Origin: Vicinamibacterales bacterium
GTDB taxonomy: Bacteria; Acidobacteriota; Vicinamibacteria; Vicinamibacterales; UBA823
Assembly (NCBI GenBank): GCA_036012125.1
Contig: DASCOS010000028.1
Location: forward strand, 1-50,260
Length of the DNA: 50,260 nt
Direction: 5' to 3'
The translations under genes were made by a program, and so were the position numbers. The notes below the pieces were generated by a model. That model had not been told where the DNA came from and ran no database searches. It saw nothing but the letters and a program-made list of their open reading frames with translations. Positions 17,517 through 26,831 of the stretch are shown piece by piece; position 1 is the stretch's first letter, and every line of letters begins with the position of its first letter.

Positions 17517-19363
17517 AACTAGCTGATTTCGTGATCGATTTCTTGGCAAACAAAGGAATAGATAAGGTTTTTGTGGTCTACGGATCTGCAAATGGTGATC
17601 TAGTTGACGCATTTACACGAACAGACAAGACCCAATACGTTGCGGTGATGCACGAACAAGCTGGTGGCTTTGCTGCTGAAGGCTACGCCAAAGTTAAAGG
17701 AATCCCTGGAGTTGCTTTAGCCACTAGCGGGCCTGGTGGCATGAACCTGGTAACTCCGATAGGTAACTGTTTCTATGATTCGGTTCCTTGTATTTTTATC
17801 ACGGGTCAAGTGAATTCTAGATTTCTCCGACAGGATGACTCTCTCAGGCAAATTGGATTTCAGGAAACGGACATAGTGTCGATCGTGAAACCAATAACCA
17901 AGTACGCAACGATGGTTACCGATCCTAAGTTAATCAAGTTTGAATTGGAAAAAGCGTACCATCTGTGCACTTCGGGTCGCCCAGGTCCTGTCTTAATTGA
18001 TTTTCCGATGGATGTTCAAAAAGCAGACATTGTGCCAGAGACATTAGACGGCTTTCCGATATCTGAGAGATCAGATTATAGAGAAGGCAATCTAAGGGTG
18101 GTCAAAGAGCAAGTAGACCGCTACGTAGACGACCTAGTCCAGTCGGAAAGACCAGTGCTCATGATTGGTGGGGGAGTCAGGATTGCAAATGCGATAGGGG
18201 AAGTTAGAGAGCTTGGCAGGCTTCTCAAGATTCCTTGCTTTCCTACATGGAATGCTCTGGACGTTATCACTTCTGATTTCGAGTACTACGGTGGAAGGAT
18301 TGGTACGTATGGGGGGGCGGGCAGAAACTTCGGTATCCAGAATTCCGACTTACTGTTAGCCATCGGTAGCAGAATTTCAGGTCGTATCACCGGCGGTAAC
18401 GTAAACTCGTTCGCCCGTGGGGCCAAGAAATACGTGGTCGATGTAGATCTAGGGCTTCTAGAGAAACAAAATCAACAAGTACCATTTGACGAGAATATTC
18501 ACTGTGACGCTAGGGCATTCATTCGCATGCTGATTGGTAGAGTTAAGGAATTACAGGAACCGGCAGCCAACGATGCGTGGAACTTTAGTCAGTGGACTAC
18601 TAAAGTTATGGCTTGGAAAGCCAAGTACGACCCGGTCAGGCCAGAATTCTTTGAACAGAAACAAAACGTACATCCATATGTTTTTTTGAGAATGTTATCT
18701 CGAGTCTTGGACAGCGACGCTGTCATAATCGGAGACTGTGGAGGCAACATTGTTGTTAGTAACCACTCCTTTGAAACAAAGCACGGTCAAAGATATTTGA
18801 CCAACAACGGAAATTCGCCGATGGGATTCTCTCATGCAGCTTCCATGGGCTGCTACTTGGCAGATCCAGCTAGGCAGGTTATTTGTGTTATCGGAGATGG
18901 TGGATTTAATATGAATATTCAAGAATTACAAACATTCCTAAACTACGATATTAAGGTTAAGACCTTCATACTAAATAATCATATCTACGGTATTACTAAA
19001 GCGTACCAAGAAACCAATTTTGAGGGTCGATGCGAGGCTTGTGGACCCATCGGTTATGACCCGCCGGACTTTATAAGAATCTGTAAGGCTTATGATCATA
19101 AAACCTTTGTGATTAATTCACATAGCGGCCTAGAGGAAAACATTAAGCATGTGTTAGGACACGATGGGCCCGTTGTGTGTGACGTGAACTGCCACGAACA
19201 TCATAGCTATGAGCCGAGAATAGTTGGCTGGAAAACGCCAATTGAAGATATGTATCCATACCTACCTCGTAGTGAGTTCAAAGACAATATGTTTATTGCA
19301 CCCACAGAAACATGGGAGCATCCAGAGTACCCTGACGTGGAAGAAGTGACGGGTGAAGACTAG
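17513..19363 (+). CDS. acetolactate-synthase-like ThDP enzyme
   Basis: A protein of 616 residues with the three-domain ThDP layout of acetohydroxyacid synthases. The catalytic Glu48 sits in MHEQAGGFAAEGYAK, SGPGGMN follows, and the cofactor signature runs from GDGG (461-464) to NN (488-489). No small regulatory subunit gene lies nearby. In polysaccharide loci such enzymes can make carbon-branched sugars, as YerE does in yersiniose synthesis by adding acetaldehyde from pyruvate to a keto-sugar; that role here is inference. Codons are much more A/T-rich than in the flanking genes, suggesting recent acquisition, yet its ATG overlaps the upstream stop by 4 bp. A terminator follows. Confidence 0.85.
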   Translation: MKLADFVIDFLANKGIDKVFVVYGSANGDLVDAFTRTDKTQYVAVMHEQAGGFAAEGYAKVKGIPGVALATSGPGGMNLVTPIGNCFYDSVPCIFITGQVNSRFLRQDDSLRQIGFQETDIVSIVKPITKYATMVTDPKLIKFELEKAYHLCTSGRPGPVLIDFPMDVQKADIVPETLDGFPISERSDYREGNLRVVKEQVDRYVDDLVQSERPVLMIGGGVRIANAIGEVRELGRLLKIPCFPTWNALDVITSDFEYYGGRIGTYGGAGRNFGIQNSDLLLAIGSRISGRITGGNVNSFARGAKKYVVDVDLGLLEKQNQQVPFDENIHCDARAFIRMLIGRVKELQEPAANDAWNFSQWTTKVMAWKAKYDPVRPEFFEQKQNVHPYVFLRMLSRVLDSDAVIIGDCGGNIVVSNHSFETKHGQRYLTNNGNSPMGFSHAASMGCYLADPARQVICVIGDGGFNMNIQELQTFLNYDIKVKTFILNNHIYGITKAYQETNFEGRCEACGPIGYDPPDFIRICKAYDHKTFVINSHSGLEENIKHVLGHDGPVVCDVNCHEHHSYEPRIVGWKTPIEDMYPYLPRSEFKDNMFIAPTETWEHPEYPDVEEVTGED

Positions 19364-19472
19364 CCGAGTGGTCTTTTTCGGCACAGTTGAGTCGGCTGTT
19401 TCGGATTCGTATTATAACCACCACGAACGTTGATTGTTATAAATAGCCAATAGGTGTGAGCGCGCGCGGTGT

Positions 19473-19487
19473 TTGGCTCTCTGCCAA
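19473..19487 (+). other. small perfect hairpin upstream of the terminator
   Basis: TTGGC-TCTCT-GCCAA forms a 5-bp stem with a 5-nt loop. It sits about 110 nt after the ThDP gene and 17 nt before the intrinsic terminator, inside the 258-bp gap before the WecA-like gene. It may be part of a 3'-UTR structure. Confidence 0.3.
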
Positions 19488-19503
19488 GCCGCCGGTGGTT
19501 TCG

Positions 19504-19541
19504 CCCCGAGGGTCCTTAATTCGGATCAGCGGGGTTTTTTT
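19504..19541 (+). terminator. Rho-independent terminator of the 8-19 kb operon
   Basis: CCCCG (19504-19508) pairs with CGGGG (19530-19534). A symmetrical AG/AG internal loop and an inner GGTCC/GGATC stem close on a TTAATTC loop, and seven T residues (19535-19541) follow. This is a textbook intrinsic terminator for the long rightward operon and insulates it from the next gene. Confidence 0.8.
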
Positions 19542-19584
19542 GTTTCTTGCTGAGTTGCAATCTCTTAATCCTCAGTGTTCGGGG

Positions 19585-19597
19585 TACAATCTATAGT
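19585..19597 (+). promoter_or_regulatory. possible -10 region for the WecA-like gene
   Basis: TACAAT (19585-19590), with an overlapping alternative TATAGT (19592-19597), lies about 30 nt before the TTG start and just after the terminator. No good -35 hexamer sits at 16-18 nt. TTGCAA (19555-19560) is too far for a classical promoter. A promoter is expected here by position; the exact site is uncertain. Confidence 0.3.
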
Positions 19598-19621
19598 CCG
19601 TCCTAGGTTGCACTTTTAGGC

Positions 19622-21475
19622 TTGAAGTTTCGCATGGCACAGTATTTCTTTCTCGCGCTGTTTTTGTCGCTAGCGTTGGTACCAGTTTGCCGATTCTTGG
19701 CGACTCGACGCGGGTTGGTTGCGCTACCACACCGCGATCGCTGGCATGACAAGCCAACAGCTCTCCTTGGGGGCGTTGCGATCGGAGTAGCGACCTTCGC
19801 GTCGGTACTGACCTATATTTTTTCGACATCAGGTGGTGAGTTCAGTGTTGGCCGAGGCTACCTGGTCGAACCTACTGGAGATCTTCGCCAAGTTGTTCTA
19901 CTGGGTTGCGCAGCAGTCATCTTCATTGTTGGTCTAGTCGACGATTTACGTGACCTGAAACCCTTTAGCAAGTTCATCCTACAGATTGTCGTTGCCTCAG
20001 TACTTTTGTATTTCGATTACGGTCTAGCTTGGACGGGCCGGCTCACGATTGACAACCTCTTGACGATCGCATGGATCGTTGGCATTACCAACGCGTTTAA
20101 CCTGCTCGACAACATGGATGGCTTGTGTGCAGGCGTGGCGCTCATCACAGGATTCAGTCTGCTGATTGGCATGGGGCCAGTTTCGGAACTCTCCCTTGAA
20201 GTGGTGTTTCTCCTGGCGCTACTCGGTGGAACGGCCGGGTTTCTCGTCTATAACTTTCATCCAGCATCGATCTTTATGGGGGATAGTGGCAGCCTACTCA
20301 TCGGACTGAGTTTGGCCGTTCTATCCCTCGGTTCTGAGGGTTTGCCCGGGGGAAGCAGCAATCTCCTAACGGTGGTTGGCGCGCCGGTGCTTGTCCTGCT
20401 AATACCCATCTTTGATACGACACTTGTGACCCTCTCGCGCATAGTATCGGGTCGAAGTGCGGCGCAGGGTGGCCGCGACCACTCGTCCCATCGGTTAGTA
20501 GCAATTGGTCTCTCACAAAGAGCAGCCGTCGGTGTTCTATGGGCCTTGGCGGCCATGGGTAGTGTTGTTGGGATTACGTTGAGCACTCTGAGCCTTGAGT
20601 GGTCGGGGTTATTGGCATCAGTATTCATGCTCGGCATCGTGATTTTCGCGGCTTACCTCGCCCAGATCCGAGTCTACGACGATAACGCGGAGCCACTCAT
20701 CCGTGCCGGAAAGATTACGCCATTCGTTGGCGACATCATTTACAAACGGCGTATTGCTGAAGTTGGGCTGGATGTTGTTCTTATCACGATAGCCTACTAC
20801 GCGGCATACCAACTTCGTTTCGAAGGGCAAGAGCTCGCGAATTTCTTCGTGCTGTTCTACGAAACCTTGCCGTTTGTCGTAGCCGTTCAGATGATCACGC
20901 TGTTCGCTGTTGGTGCCTATCGCGGGGTGTGGCGATACTTTGGCTTAATGGACGCGATTACGTTTACGCAAGGGGTGTTCGCGGGCACGTTCATCACTGT
21001 AGGTCTCTTCGTGTATGTGTATCGTTTTGTGTGGTTTTCTCGAAGCGTGTTCCTGATCTACGCGGTGGTGCTTCTTCTACTACTCACTGGTTCGCGGGTG
21101 TCATTTCGCGTGATCAGTGAGTGGATTAAACGGGGGAGCCATGCCGGCGATCGGCTCATCATCTACGGCGCTGGAGATGGTGGTTGGGCAGCGGCTAGTG
21201 AGTTGTTAGATCGTCAGGACTATTCTTACAAGATGCTCGGTTTTGTCGACGACGATAAGGAGAAACGGCACGATCGGATCCAAGGCTATCCGGTGTTGGG
21301 TGATTACGACGCACTAGCATCGCTCATCAAGAAGGGTAAGGTTGATTGTGTCGTAGTGTCGACACAACGAATAGAGGTCGAGCACTTAGGCGAGTTAGAA
21401 CAACTCTGCACAGAGTACAGGGTGCGATTATCTAGGTTGCAGTTCGACTTGAAACACTTGGTTACCGTTTCTTAA
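19622..21475 (+). CDS. WecA/TagO-like phosphoglycosyltransferase fused to a CapD-type N-terminal region
   Basis: A protein of 617 residues. The first half is a polytopic transferase of the MraY/WecA family. It has the Asp-rich VDDLRDL (about 105-111), NAFNLLDNMDGL (about 157-168), FMGDSGSL (about 218-225) and a GRDHSSHRL His-rich loop. This enzyme type transfers HexNAc-1-P to undecaprenyl phosphate and starts lipid-linked glycan synthesis. The second half has about four membrane segments and then a Rossmann unit, LIIYGAGDGGW (about 514-524) to the end. It resembles the N-terminal half of WbpM/CapD but lacks their catalytic SDR domain. The start is TTG 19622, or ATG 19634. Confidence 0.85.
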   Translation: MKFRMAQYFFLALFLSLALVPVCRFLATRRGLVALPHRDRWHDKPTALLGGVAIGVATFASVLTYIFSTSGGEFSVGRGYLVEPTGDLRQVVLLGCAAVIFIVGLVDDLRDLKPFSKFILQIVVASVLLYFDYGLAWTGRLTIDNLLTIAWIVGITNAFNLLDNMDGLCAGVALITGFSLLIGMGPVSELSLEVVFLLALLGGTAGFLVYNFHPASIFMGDSGSLLIGLSLAVLSLGSEGLPGGSSNLLTVVGAPVLVLLIPIFDTTLVTLSRIVSGRSAAQGGRDHSSHRLVAIGLSQRAAVGVLWALAAMGSVVGITLSTLSLEWSGLLASVFMLGIVIFAAYLAQIRVYDDNAEPLIRAGKITPFVGDIIYKRRIAEVGLDVVLITIAYYAAYQLRFEGQELANFFVLFYETLPFVVAVQMITLFAVGAYRGVWRYFGLMDAITFTQGVFAGTFITVGLFVYVYRFVWFSRSVFLIYAVVLLLLLTGSRVSFRVISEWIKRGSHAGDRLIIYGAGDGGWAAASELLDRQDYSYKMLGFVDDDKEKRHDRIQGYPVLGDYDALASLIKKGKVDCVVVSTQRIEVEHLGELEQLCTEYRVRLSRLQFDLKHLVTVS

Positions 21476-21510
21476 TTTTTGCTTGTGTGTTGTTGGTACT
21501 CTGTCGAGGT

Positions 21511-23751
21511 TCATCTTAATGGAATCTCAAGCAGCGTTATTTCGCCCACCTGCACCCCAAGTTCGCGCATGTCCGTGCTTCCTGGTAACTCAGCACTGGG
21601 GCGCCAACTGGGGCTGACCACGAGGTCAACCCGTGGGTAATGAATACCATCAACCAGTTTCTTTGCAGTTCCTGTCTCCTTGGCTGTGGTGTGCCCGGAA
21701 ATCGGTCCGAGCCATGACTCGCCGGGTCTAATAGCTGACTCCATAATGGTCGTGGCCGTGCCGACGGATGTATTGAGTTGGTCGCTTGGTGGAATGTCTA
21801 GCATCACGTCGTGCCAAGCCCCACTCTCCAAGGTTAGTCGCTGTGCCAATCGGTTATCCAGTCTGACATCCACTGTGAACACCCATGCTGGCGTGACCTG
21901 AACCGCTCGTAGCGGGATGCGAACCTGTCGAACATTCGATTGAACAAAAAACGTTGCATGTCGACCTGTCCATCTAAGTGGGCGCTCATTGCCCTCTAGT
22001 TCCCAATCGTAAAAGCCGTATGAAATTCTGGATAAGTTAATATTGCTTCGTTCGTGACCTGCTCGAATGGGAACTGAGCCAACCACTACGATTAGAGTAA
22101 TCGGGACCAGCCAACGCGTCAGGGCTGAGTGACGAGCCCCATCTGCGGAAACATTATTTGGCGCTGCAATGCTCTCGCCTAGCGCAACAGCCAGTCCAAA
22201 CACCAGCCAGAATGAATAGGCGACCTCAGCGTAGACGAGGGAATGATTTGCTACGAGGGTTACGCAACATGCAACTAGGCCAATGCCTGCGCCAGTGGCA
22301 ATAGATTTCGCGCCAAAGGCCTGTACGCCCTGCCAGATGCGCCTTAGACTCGATATCAGCAACCAAGAAAACAGACCAAAACCAATGATTCCGAACTCCG
22401 CTACGATGAGAAGAAAATAGTTGTGGGGATTTTCAAGACGACTCGAGAAGGCATCAACCAACAGTTTCTGCAACTCTTGTGAGTTCAATAGCTCGGCTGC
22501 CGCACGGTATTGGCCTACCCCGATACCCAGCCAAGGAGAAGAGTTCAGCATGCGAAAGGTTGTTTCAACAAACAGCCAGCGAATTTGCAATGATTCAAGC
22601 GAGCTGCTGTCGGCGAAGGCGATAAGACGGTATCCGAGCACGAGGACAACGGAAGCGATTCCAACTGCAATGGCTCCTCGGCGTAATCCACGAAGCGCCG
22701 ACACTTGTGGGCGAATGATTCCCAGTAACGCGACACCCGCAAGGAGTAGGACTAAGCTTGTAAGGAGTACGGCCCGTGACCCCGAGAGCCAAAGGGCTAT
22801 ACCAATGACTACGCTTGCTCCCAGCCACACTGCGCGGTGTTTGCTATCTGCTGCAAGGCCGAGGGCGATCGGGAGCACGAGAACGAAATAGGAACCAGCT
22901 GTATTGACCTTCGAAACAAACACTGCCCACCGTTGCTGTAGCAGTTCTGGCAACGTTACGCTCGGGTTGCCGGTTCCGATCGCAGTAGTGGAGAGTTCTA
23001 CGATACTGAGTGCAGAGACACCAACGGCGCCTACCACGACCATCCTTCCAAGCCGCCGCGCCAGTCTTGAATCTCCTCGACAGAGCGTGATGACAGCCAG
23101 GAATAGTCCTATTCCTTCAAGAATTGTTGCTGCGGAAACGATGAATTCATAGCCTGACAGCGTACCGACCCAGGGCCTGAGATCGGCAATTGGCGCGGTA
23201 AGATAAGCCGTTGCTAGGTATTCTGCAAAAAAGTTTATAAATGGCCACGGGTTATCTTTCGAGATCTGCAAGGCAATCAGCTGCACTGCGCAGGAAGCGG
23301 CCACGGTCGTGCCAAACAACAACGCGGGTAGGCGAACCGTGGACGGTACTGTTGAGGTTGTTCGGATAAGCTGAAAGCGGCCGAGCAACCAGCCTGCAAG
23401 AAAGGCGAGAACGATCGCTTCGGTTGTGCGCGCCGGATACGCGTCCGTCAGGATTCTCGTCCCGAACATTCGCATAATCGGCGCCAGTCCAGCTACGATG
23501 AGCAGCGCGTCACTTGGCCGTGCATACGCGAGGCAGCCGACAGCGCCGACGCCAAGTTTTAGTACAAGCGGCACGTGATCAGCCCAAAAGAATGACTGTG
23601 CGACGGTAAAGACGAACAATGCCACTAAGGCCTGGCCGATTAGTCCAAGGGCCCACGCCGGACCAGTAGACCAGATATCTTGATTGCGTACACCGGTTGA
23701 TCCCACTTGCGTGTGCATCGACTGAGTAGGTCTAGACGCGGCCGTGTCCAT
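21511..23751 (-). CDS. O-antigen ligase / polymerase-like membrane protein (Wzy_C)
   Basis: A protein of 746 residues with about a dozen hydrophobic segments and a C-terminal soluble part of about 200 residues. ENPHNYFLLIVAEFGIIG (about 439-456) is the conserved periplasmic-loop motif of the Wzy_C/WaaL superfamily, which polymerises or ligates undecaprenyl-PP-linked glycan at the periplasmic face. The C-terminal extension has no motif I recognise; it looks beta-rich and is likely periplasmic. It converges on the WecA-CapD fusion with a 35-bp gap. Ligase and polymerase cannot be separated by sequence. Confidence 0.8.
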   Translation of the reverse strand: MDTAASRPTQSMHTQVGSTGVRNQDIWSTGPAWALGLIGQALVALFVFTVAQSFFWADHVPLVLKLGVGAVGCLAYARPSDALLIVAGLAPIMRMFGTRILTDAYPARTTEAIVLAFLAGWLLGRFQLIRTTSTVPSTVRLPALLFGTTVAASCAVQLIALQISKDNPWPFINFFAEYLATAYLTAPIADLRPWVGTLSGYEFIVSAATILEGIGLFLAVITLCRGDSRLARRLGRMVVVGAVGVSALSIVELSTTAIGTGNPSVTLPELLQQRWAVFVSKVNTAGSYFVLVLPIALGLAADSKHRAVWLGASVVIGIALWLSGSRAVLLTSLVLLLAGVALLGIIRPQVSALRGLRRGAIAVGIASVVLVLGYRLIAFADSSSLESLQIRWLFVETTFRMLNSSPWLGIGVGQYRAAAELLNSQELQKLLVDAFSSRLENPHNYFLLIVAEFGIIGFGLFSWLLISSLRRIWQGVQAFGAKSIATGAGIGLVACCVTLVANHSLVYAEVAYSFWLVFGLAVALGESIAAPNNVSADGARHSALTRWLVPITLIVVVGSVPIRAGHERSNINLSRISYGFYDWELEGNERPLRWTGRHATFFVQSNVRQVRIPLRAVQVTPAWVFTVDVRLDNRLAQRLTLESGAWHDVMLDIPPSDQLNTSVGTATTIMESAIRPGESWLGPISGHTTAKETGTAKKLVDGIHYPRVDLVVSPSWRPSAELPGSTDMRELGVQVGEITLLEIPLR

Positions 23752-23801
23752 TTGCGCAATCCTGTGGCTGCTGATGGTCCGCCAGTATCAGGTGCCTTGC
23801 C

Positions 23802-24596
23802 TCACACGGGTACTCCCACGAGCCGTAGAGCCTTAGCAATCGGCCAGGTGTACGGGTAGAGCGGGTGGCTATAAAGCAGTCGTTTGGCGAAGCTTCGGGC
23901 TCGACTATCCCTTATGGCCCGGGCGCCTATGAGTACGCTCCACCGACCCTGGGCTGTTGAGATTCCCGGGCCTACTAGTTCAACGCGGTGTTCAAGTGTT
24001 TTATCGAACACAAATAAGTCACCTTTCGTTGCACCGATGTCGTCTGCGAGGCTCAAGGTCATGCCGCTTCGAGTGCGCAGGAGGAAATCGCCGCCAGTGT
24101 AATCCTGAGGGGTCCGAGATAGGAGCACGAGGCACTGGAGTAAGGGAAACGGAGCTGGCCCATCGTAGTCTCTGTGTGCCGGCAAACGGCCAGTGTCAGT
24201 GATGTACTTTGTTGCGATGATGTAGTTTTGCAGTTTCTGCTTTTCCTCGCGGTATTGAGGATTATCCATCCATGCCTGCTCGATATCGTCGCGCAAGCCG
24301 AGTGCCTTATTAAAGAATTTTGTCGTTTGTTCGCTGTGCTCGTTGTGCAAGTACTGATAAATGCGGTATGTGCGGCCGACTTTGTCGTGTGAGCGCGGAT
24401 GCACGTAGTCCCGTACCAAATCTGTGTTGATGCGCGAGACGCAGACCGGCCCTGTTCTGAGAAAGCTTTGGCATTCGCTCCGATATCTATCAATCTCGGC
24501 TTCAGAGAAATAGTCTTTGAGGAGTACATACCCCTTGGTCGGATTCAAGAGTTCAGTGACATAGGAGGCACGATTAATCAGGCTATAGGTCGACAT
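23802..24596 (-). CDS. 2-oxoglutarate/Fe(II)-dependent oxygenase-like protein
   Basis: A soluble protein of 264 residues. The Fe-binding triad can be read: H-x-D in PAHRDYDG (about 139-145), the distal His in LEHRVEL (about 200-205) and the 2OG-binding Arg in GRWSVLIGAR (about 215). TGGDFLL between them fits the double-stranded beta-helix fold. It probably hydroxylates a small molecule or glycan component; the substrate is unknown. Its ATG lies 14 bp inside the end of the dehydrogenase gene, so the pair is translationally coupled. Confidence 0.7.
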   Translation of the reverse strand: MSTYSLINRASYVTELLNPTKGYVLLKDYFSEAEIDRYRSECQSFLRTGPVCVSRINTDLVRDYVHPRSHDKVGRTYRIYQYLHNEHSEQTTKFFNKALGLRDDIEQAWMDNPQYREEKQKLQNYIIATKYITDTGRLPAHRDYDGPAPFPLLQCLVLLSRTPQDYTGGDFLLRTRSGMTLSLADDIGATKGDLFVFDKTLEHRVELVGPGISTAQGRWSVLIGARAIRDSRARSFAKRLLYSHPLYPYTWPIAKALRLVGVPV

Positions 24597-25578
24597 CGAT
24601 TGCTCGCACTAGGGTCCTAAGCGCCCGGGCCACGTGTCGGTCGTGGGGCACGCGACCTGCTTCGCTCTCTGAAAGGTGTGGGGTAACGTACACATTTCGC
24701 ATAAAACGAAAACGGTCCCAGAATGGCATAGGCTCACGCCAGAATACGTCGGCTCCATAGAAGGCGACTCGTTTTTTCTTCAGTGCCCGAAACAGTGCCC
24801 GTTTATTGATGACGGCCGCGCGACCGCAGTTAACGAGGACAAGATTCGACTTGGCCAATGTGAGTTCTTGGCTTCCGATCAAGCCTTGGGTAGTGGAAGT
24901 TAGTGGAAGCTGGACGAAAATGATGTCGCACTGGCGGAACATTGACGGAAGTTCCAGAAACTGCATGCCGAGGCGTTCTTCAATGATGTGGGAGAAGCGC
25001 CTGGTGTGATGGTAGAAGACCTGGGATCCGAACGCTTTGAGTTGGCGGTGGATTTGATGTCCGATTAGACCATAGCCGACAATTCCAACGCGTTTACGAT
25101 AAGCCGTCAACGTGCTGGCACCAGTCCAATTATGGCCGCCTATGGTTTCACTCGCGAGTGGAGCCATGAGTTGCCGGTAGAACCGCTTTGGGGATCTTAG
25201 CGCGTGCCACCTCGACCGCTCGGTTAGTCGTTTTAATCCGATGAGCATCAGAAGTGTAGCGACCTCCGCCACATCCGTTCCGCGATCTGTATCTACGGCT
25301 TGAATCTTGATCGATGACTTATTGCGATCGAAGGTAGCCATCCAATCGTCTGTCGTATGGAGACAAATGCCGGCAAGATGAGGAAACTCGCCAAGGACTT
25401 TCGTTGATAGCTCGCGGGTCTTGTTGATGATGATCCGCACCCTCGGTGCCTCGGCAGGCAATAGCCTGTCCGTTACGACGTAGTTCGTTGAACCGAGGTC
25501 CGTCAGCAGGGCCCGATAATGGCGGCTTCGTCGCTTGGGATCGACGAAGTAATTCAAGAAAATGAGCGGCGGATCCAT
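24583..25578 (-). CDS. D-2-hydroxyacid dehydrogenase
   Basis: An NAD-dependent dehydrogenase of the D-isomer-specific 2-hydroxyacid family (331 residues from the ATG at 25578; the frame opens at 25605). The dinucleotide motif VGIVGYGLIG sits near residue 165. The catalytic set Arg (VNCGRAAVI), Glu (FWREP) and His (TPHLSES) is complete. It would reduce a 2-keto acid or oxidise a 2-hydroxy acid. Paired with an Fe(II) oxygenase it may form a small modification pathway, which is inference. The ATG at 25578 is preferred because the upstream residues do not fit the family. Confidence 0.82.
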   Translation of the reverse strand: MDPPLIFLNYFVDPKRRSRHYRALLTDLGSTNYVVTDRLLPAEAPRVRIIINKTRELSTKVLGEFPHLAGICLHTTDDWMATFDRNKSSIKIQAVDTDRGTDVAEVATLLMLIGLKRLTERSRWHALRSPKRFYRQLMAPLASETIGGHNWTGASTLTAYRKRVGIVGYGLIGHQIHRQLKAFGSQVFYHHTRRFSHIIEERLGMQFLELPSMFRQCDIIFVQLPLTSTTQGLIGSQELTLAKSNLVLVNCGRAAVINKRALFRALKKKRVAFYGADVFWREPMPFWDRFRFMRNVYVTPHLSESEAGRVPHDRHVARALRTLVRAIDVDL

Positions 25579-25627
25579 ACCTATAATCCTACATACTCCA
25601 CCCACCCTAGTCGTTTGCCCGCTACAA

Positions 25628-25639
25628 TGGGTCGACCCA
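25628..25639. promoter_or_regulatory. perfect 12-bp palindrome between thiG and the dehydrogenase gene
   Basis: TGGGTCGACCCA reads the same on both strands and lies in the 69-bp gap, about 50 bp upstream of the dehydrogenase ATG. It is a candidate operator or mRNA hairpin. A 12-bp palindrome alone is modest evidence. Confidence 0.3.
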
Positions 25640-25647
25640 ACTTGTTC

Positions 25648-26427
25648 TCACTTTCCGACTACACCCAGCATAGGACTACTTGCTGATGCGTAGCGTTTTC
25701 GTGGTATGCGGCCGGCTTGATACGCCAGTCTGCCTGACTGCACAGCCAGTTTCATCGCTTCAGCCATGGCGATTGGGTCGCTGGCTTGAGCAATGCCTGT
25801 GTTCATGAGAACGCCATCAACGCCAAGTTCCATCGCGTATGCGGCATCCGAGGCGGTGCCGACGCCGGCATCCACAATCACCGGCACGGTCGCGGCTTCT
25901 CGAATGATCTCGATGTTGTTGGGGTTCTGAATACCAAGACCGGAACCGATCGGTGCACCGAGCGGCATGACGGCCGCAGCACCAGCCTCCTCAAGCTTAC
26001 GACAAGTCACCGGATCGTCATTGGTGTATGGCAATACAACGAACCCTTCCTTTACGAGTTCACGCGTTGCTGCAATAAGCGCCTCATTGTCAGGGAATAG
26101 GGTACGTTCGTCTCCGATCACTTCGAGTTTAATCCAATTGGATAGTCCCGCTTCCCGCCCAAGCCTTGCAGTACGAATTGCATCCTCTGCGGTATAGCAG
26201 CCAGCAGTATTCGGGAGTAGGCTGTATTTCGTTGTGTCGATATAGTCCAGTAACGATTCCTTACTGTGGTCGTTGACGTTGACCCGACGAACGGCGACGG
26301 TGATGATTTCAGCGCCGGATACCTCATGGGCGCGTACCATTACATCGTTGGAAGGGTACTTTCCCGTGCCGACAAGCAGGTGCGAGTGAAAAGACTTCCC
26401 GGCAATGACTAGTGGAGTATCGGTCAT
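25648..26427 (-). CDS. thiG: thiazole synthase ThiG
   Basis: A protein of 259 residues, normal length for ThiG. ThiG condenses deoxyxylulose-5-phosphate, dehydroglycine and ThiS-thiocarboxylate sulfur into the thiazole phosphate of thiamine. [25 protein letters not shown], the Schiff-base Lys in WIKLEVIGD, and [13 protein letters not shown] with [13 protein letters not shown] (phosphate site) are intact. The ATG overlaps the thiS stop by 4 bp, the usual thiS-thiG coupling. No other thiamine genes are in the window. It looks like a chromosomal housekeeping flank rather than part of the glycan locus. Confidence 0.95.
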   Translation of the reverse strand: MTDTPLVIAGKSFHSHLLVGTGKYPSNDVMVRAHEVSGAEIITVAVRRVNVNDHSKESLLDYIDTTKYSLLPNTAGCYTAEDAIRTARLGREAGLSNWIKLEVIGDERTLFPDNEALIAATRELVKEGFVVLPYTNDDPVTCRKLEEAGAAAVMPLGAPIGSGLGIQNPNNIEIIREAATVPVIVDAGVGTASDAAYAMELGVDGVLMNTGIAQASDPIAMAEAMKLAVQSGRLAYQAGRIPRKRYASASSPMLGVVGK

Positions 26428-26698
26428 CGTGAACCTCCACCCACGAAATTGACGATTTCAATCTGGTCACCCGCATTGATTAGTGTGGAATCGAAGGCTG
26501 CACGTTTCACCACGGTAAGGTTATGCTCGACCGCGATACGCCGGGAATCAATATCGAGATAGTCGAGCATCTCCGTCACCGTCATGGGTGCATCGAGTTC
26601 AAGCGAGTCACCGTTGAGTGTGATAGTCAATCGCCACAGCCTACTCTTCGTCACGGGGCGAAGTCAAGGCTAACCTATTGGAAGAAATGAAGTTAGCG
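26414..26698. repeat. duplicated thiS segment, copy A
   Basis: This stretch covers the first thiG codons, all of thiS and about 45 bp upstream. It matches 30761-31045 in the same orientation at a constant offset of 4,347 bp, with no gaps seen by eye. Beyond 26698 the two copies stop matching until the deacetylase-derived part. Confidence 0.8.
26424..26654 (-). CDS. thiS: sulfur-carrier protein ThiS
   Basis: A ubiquitin-like sulfur carrier of 76 residues starting at GTG 26654. [12 protein letters not shown] and [13 protein letters not shown] are the family's first strand and C-terminal tail. Active ThiS ends in Gly-Gly, which is adenylated and thiolated. This protein has GGG followed by Ser-Arg before the stop. 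The second copy at 30771-31001 has GGG followed by Ala-Arg, so the tail is conserved and not a single error. C-terminal trimming, as known for the sulfur carrier QbsE, may be needed. Confidence 0.9.
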   Translation of the reverse strand: MTKSRLWRLTITLNGDSLELDAPMTVTEMLDYLDIDSRRIAVEHNLTVVKRAAFDSTLINAGDQIEIVNFVGGGSR

Positions 26699-26831
26699 CT
26701 AGATTGCCATCATCGAAGAATGAGTGATCACGACGGATATTCTCGGTAGTAGCCGGAGGGACGTAGTCTATGCCATTCGTTGAAGGTCGGACCGGATGCA
26801 TCGAGTTTCTTGTTTGGAAGCAGTGGTTCGG

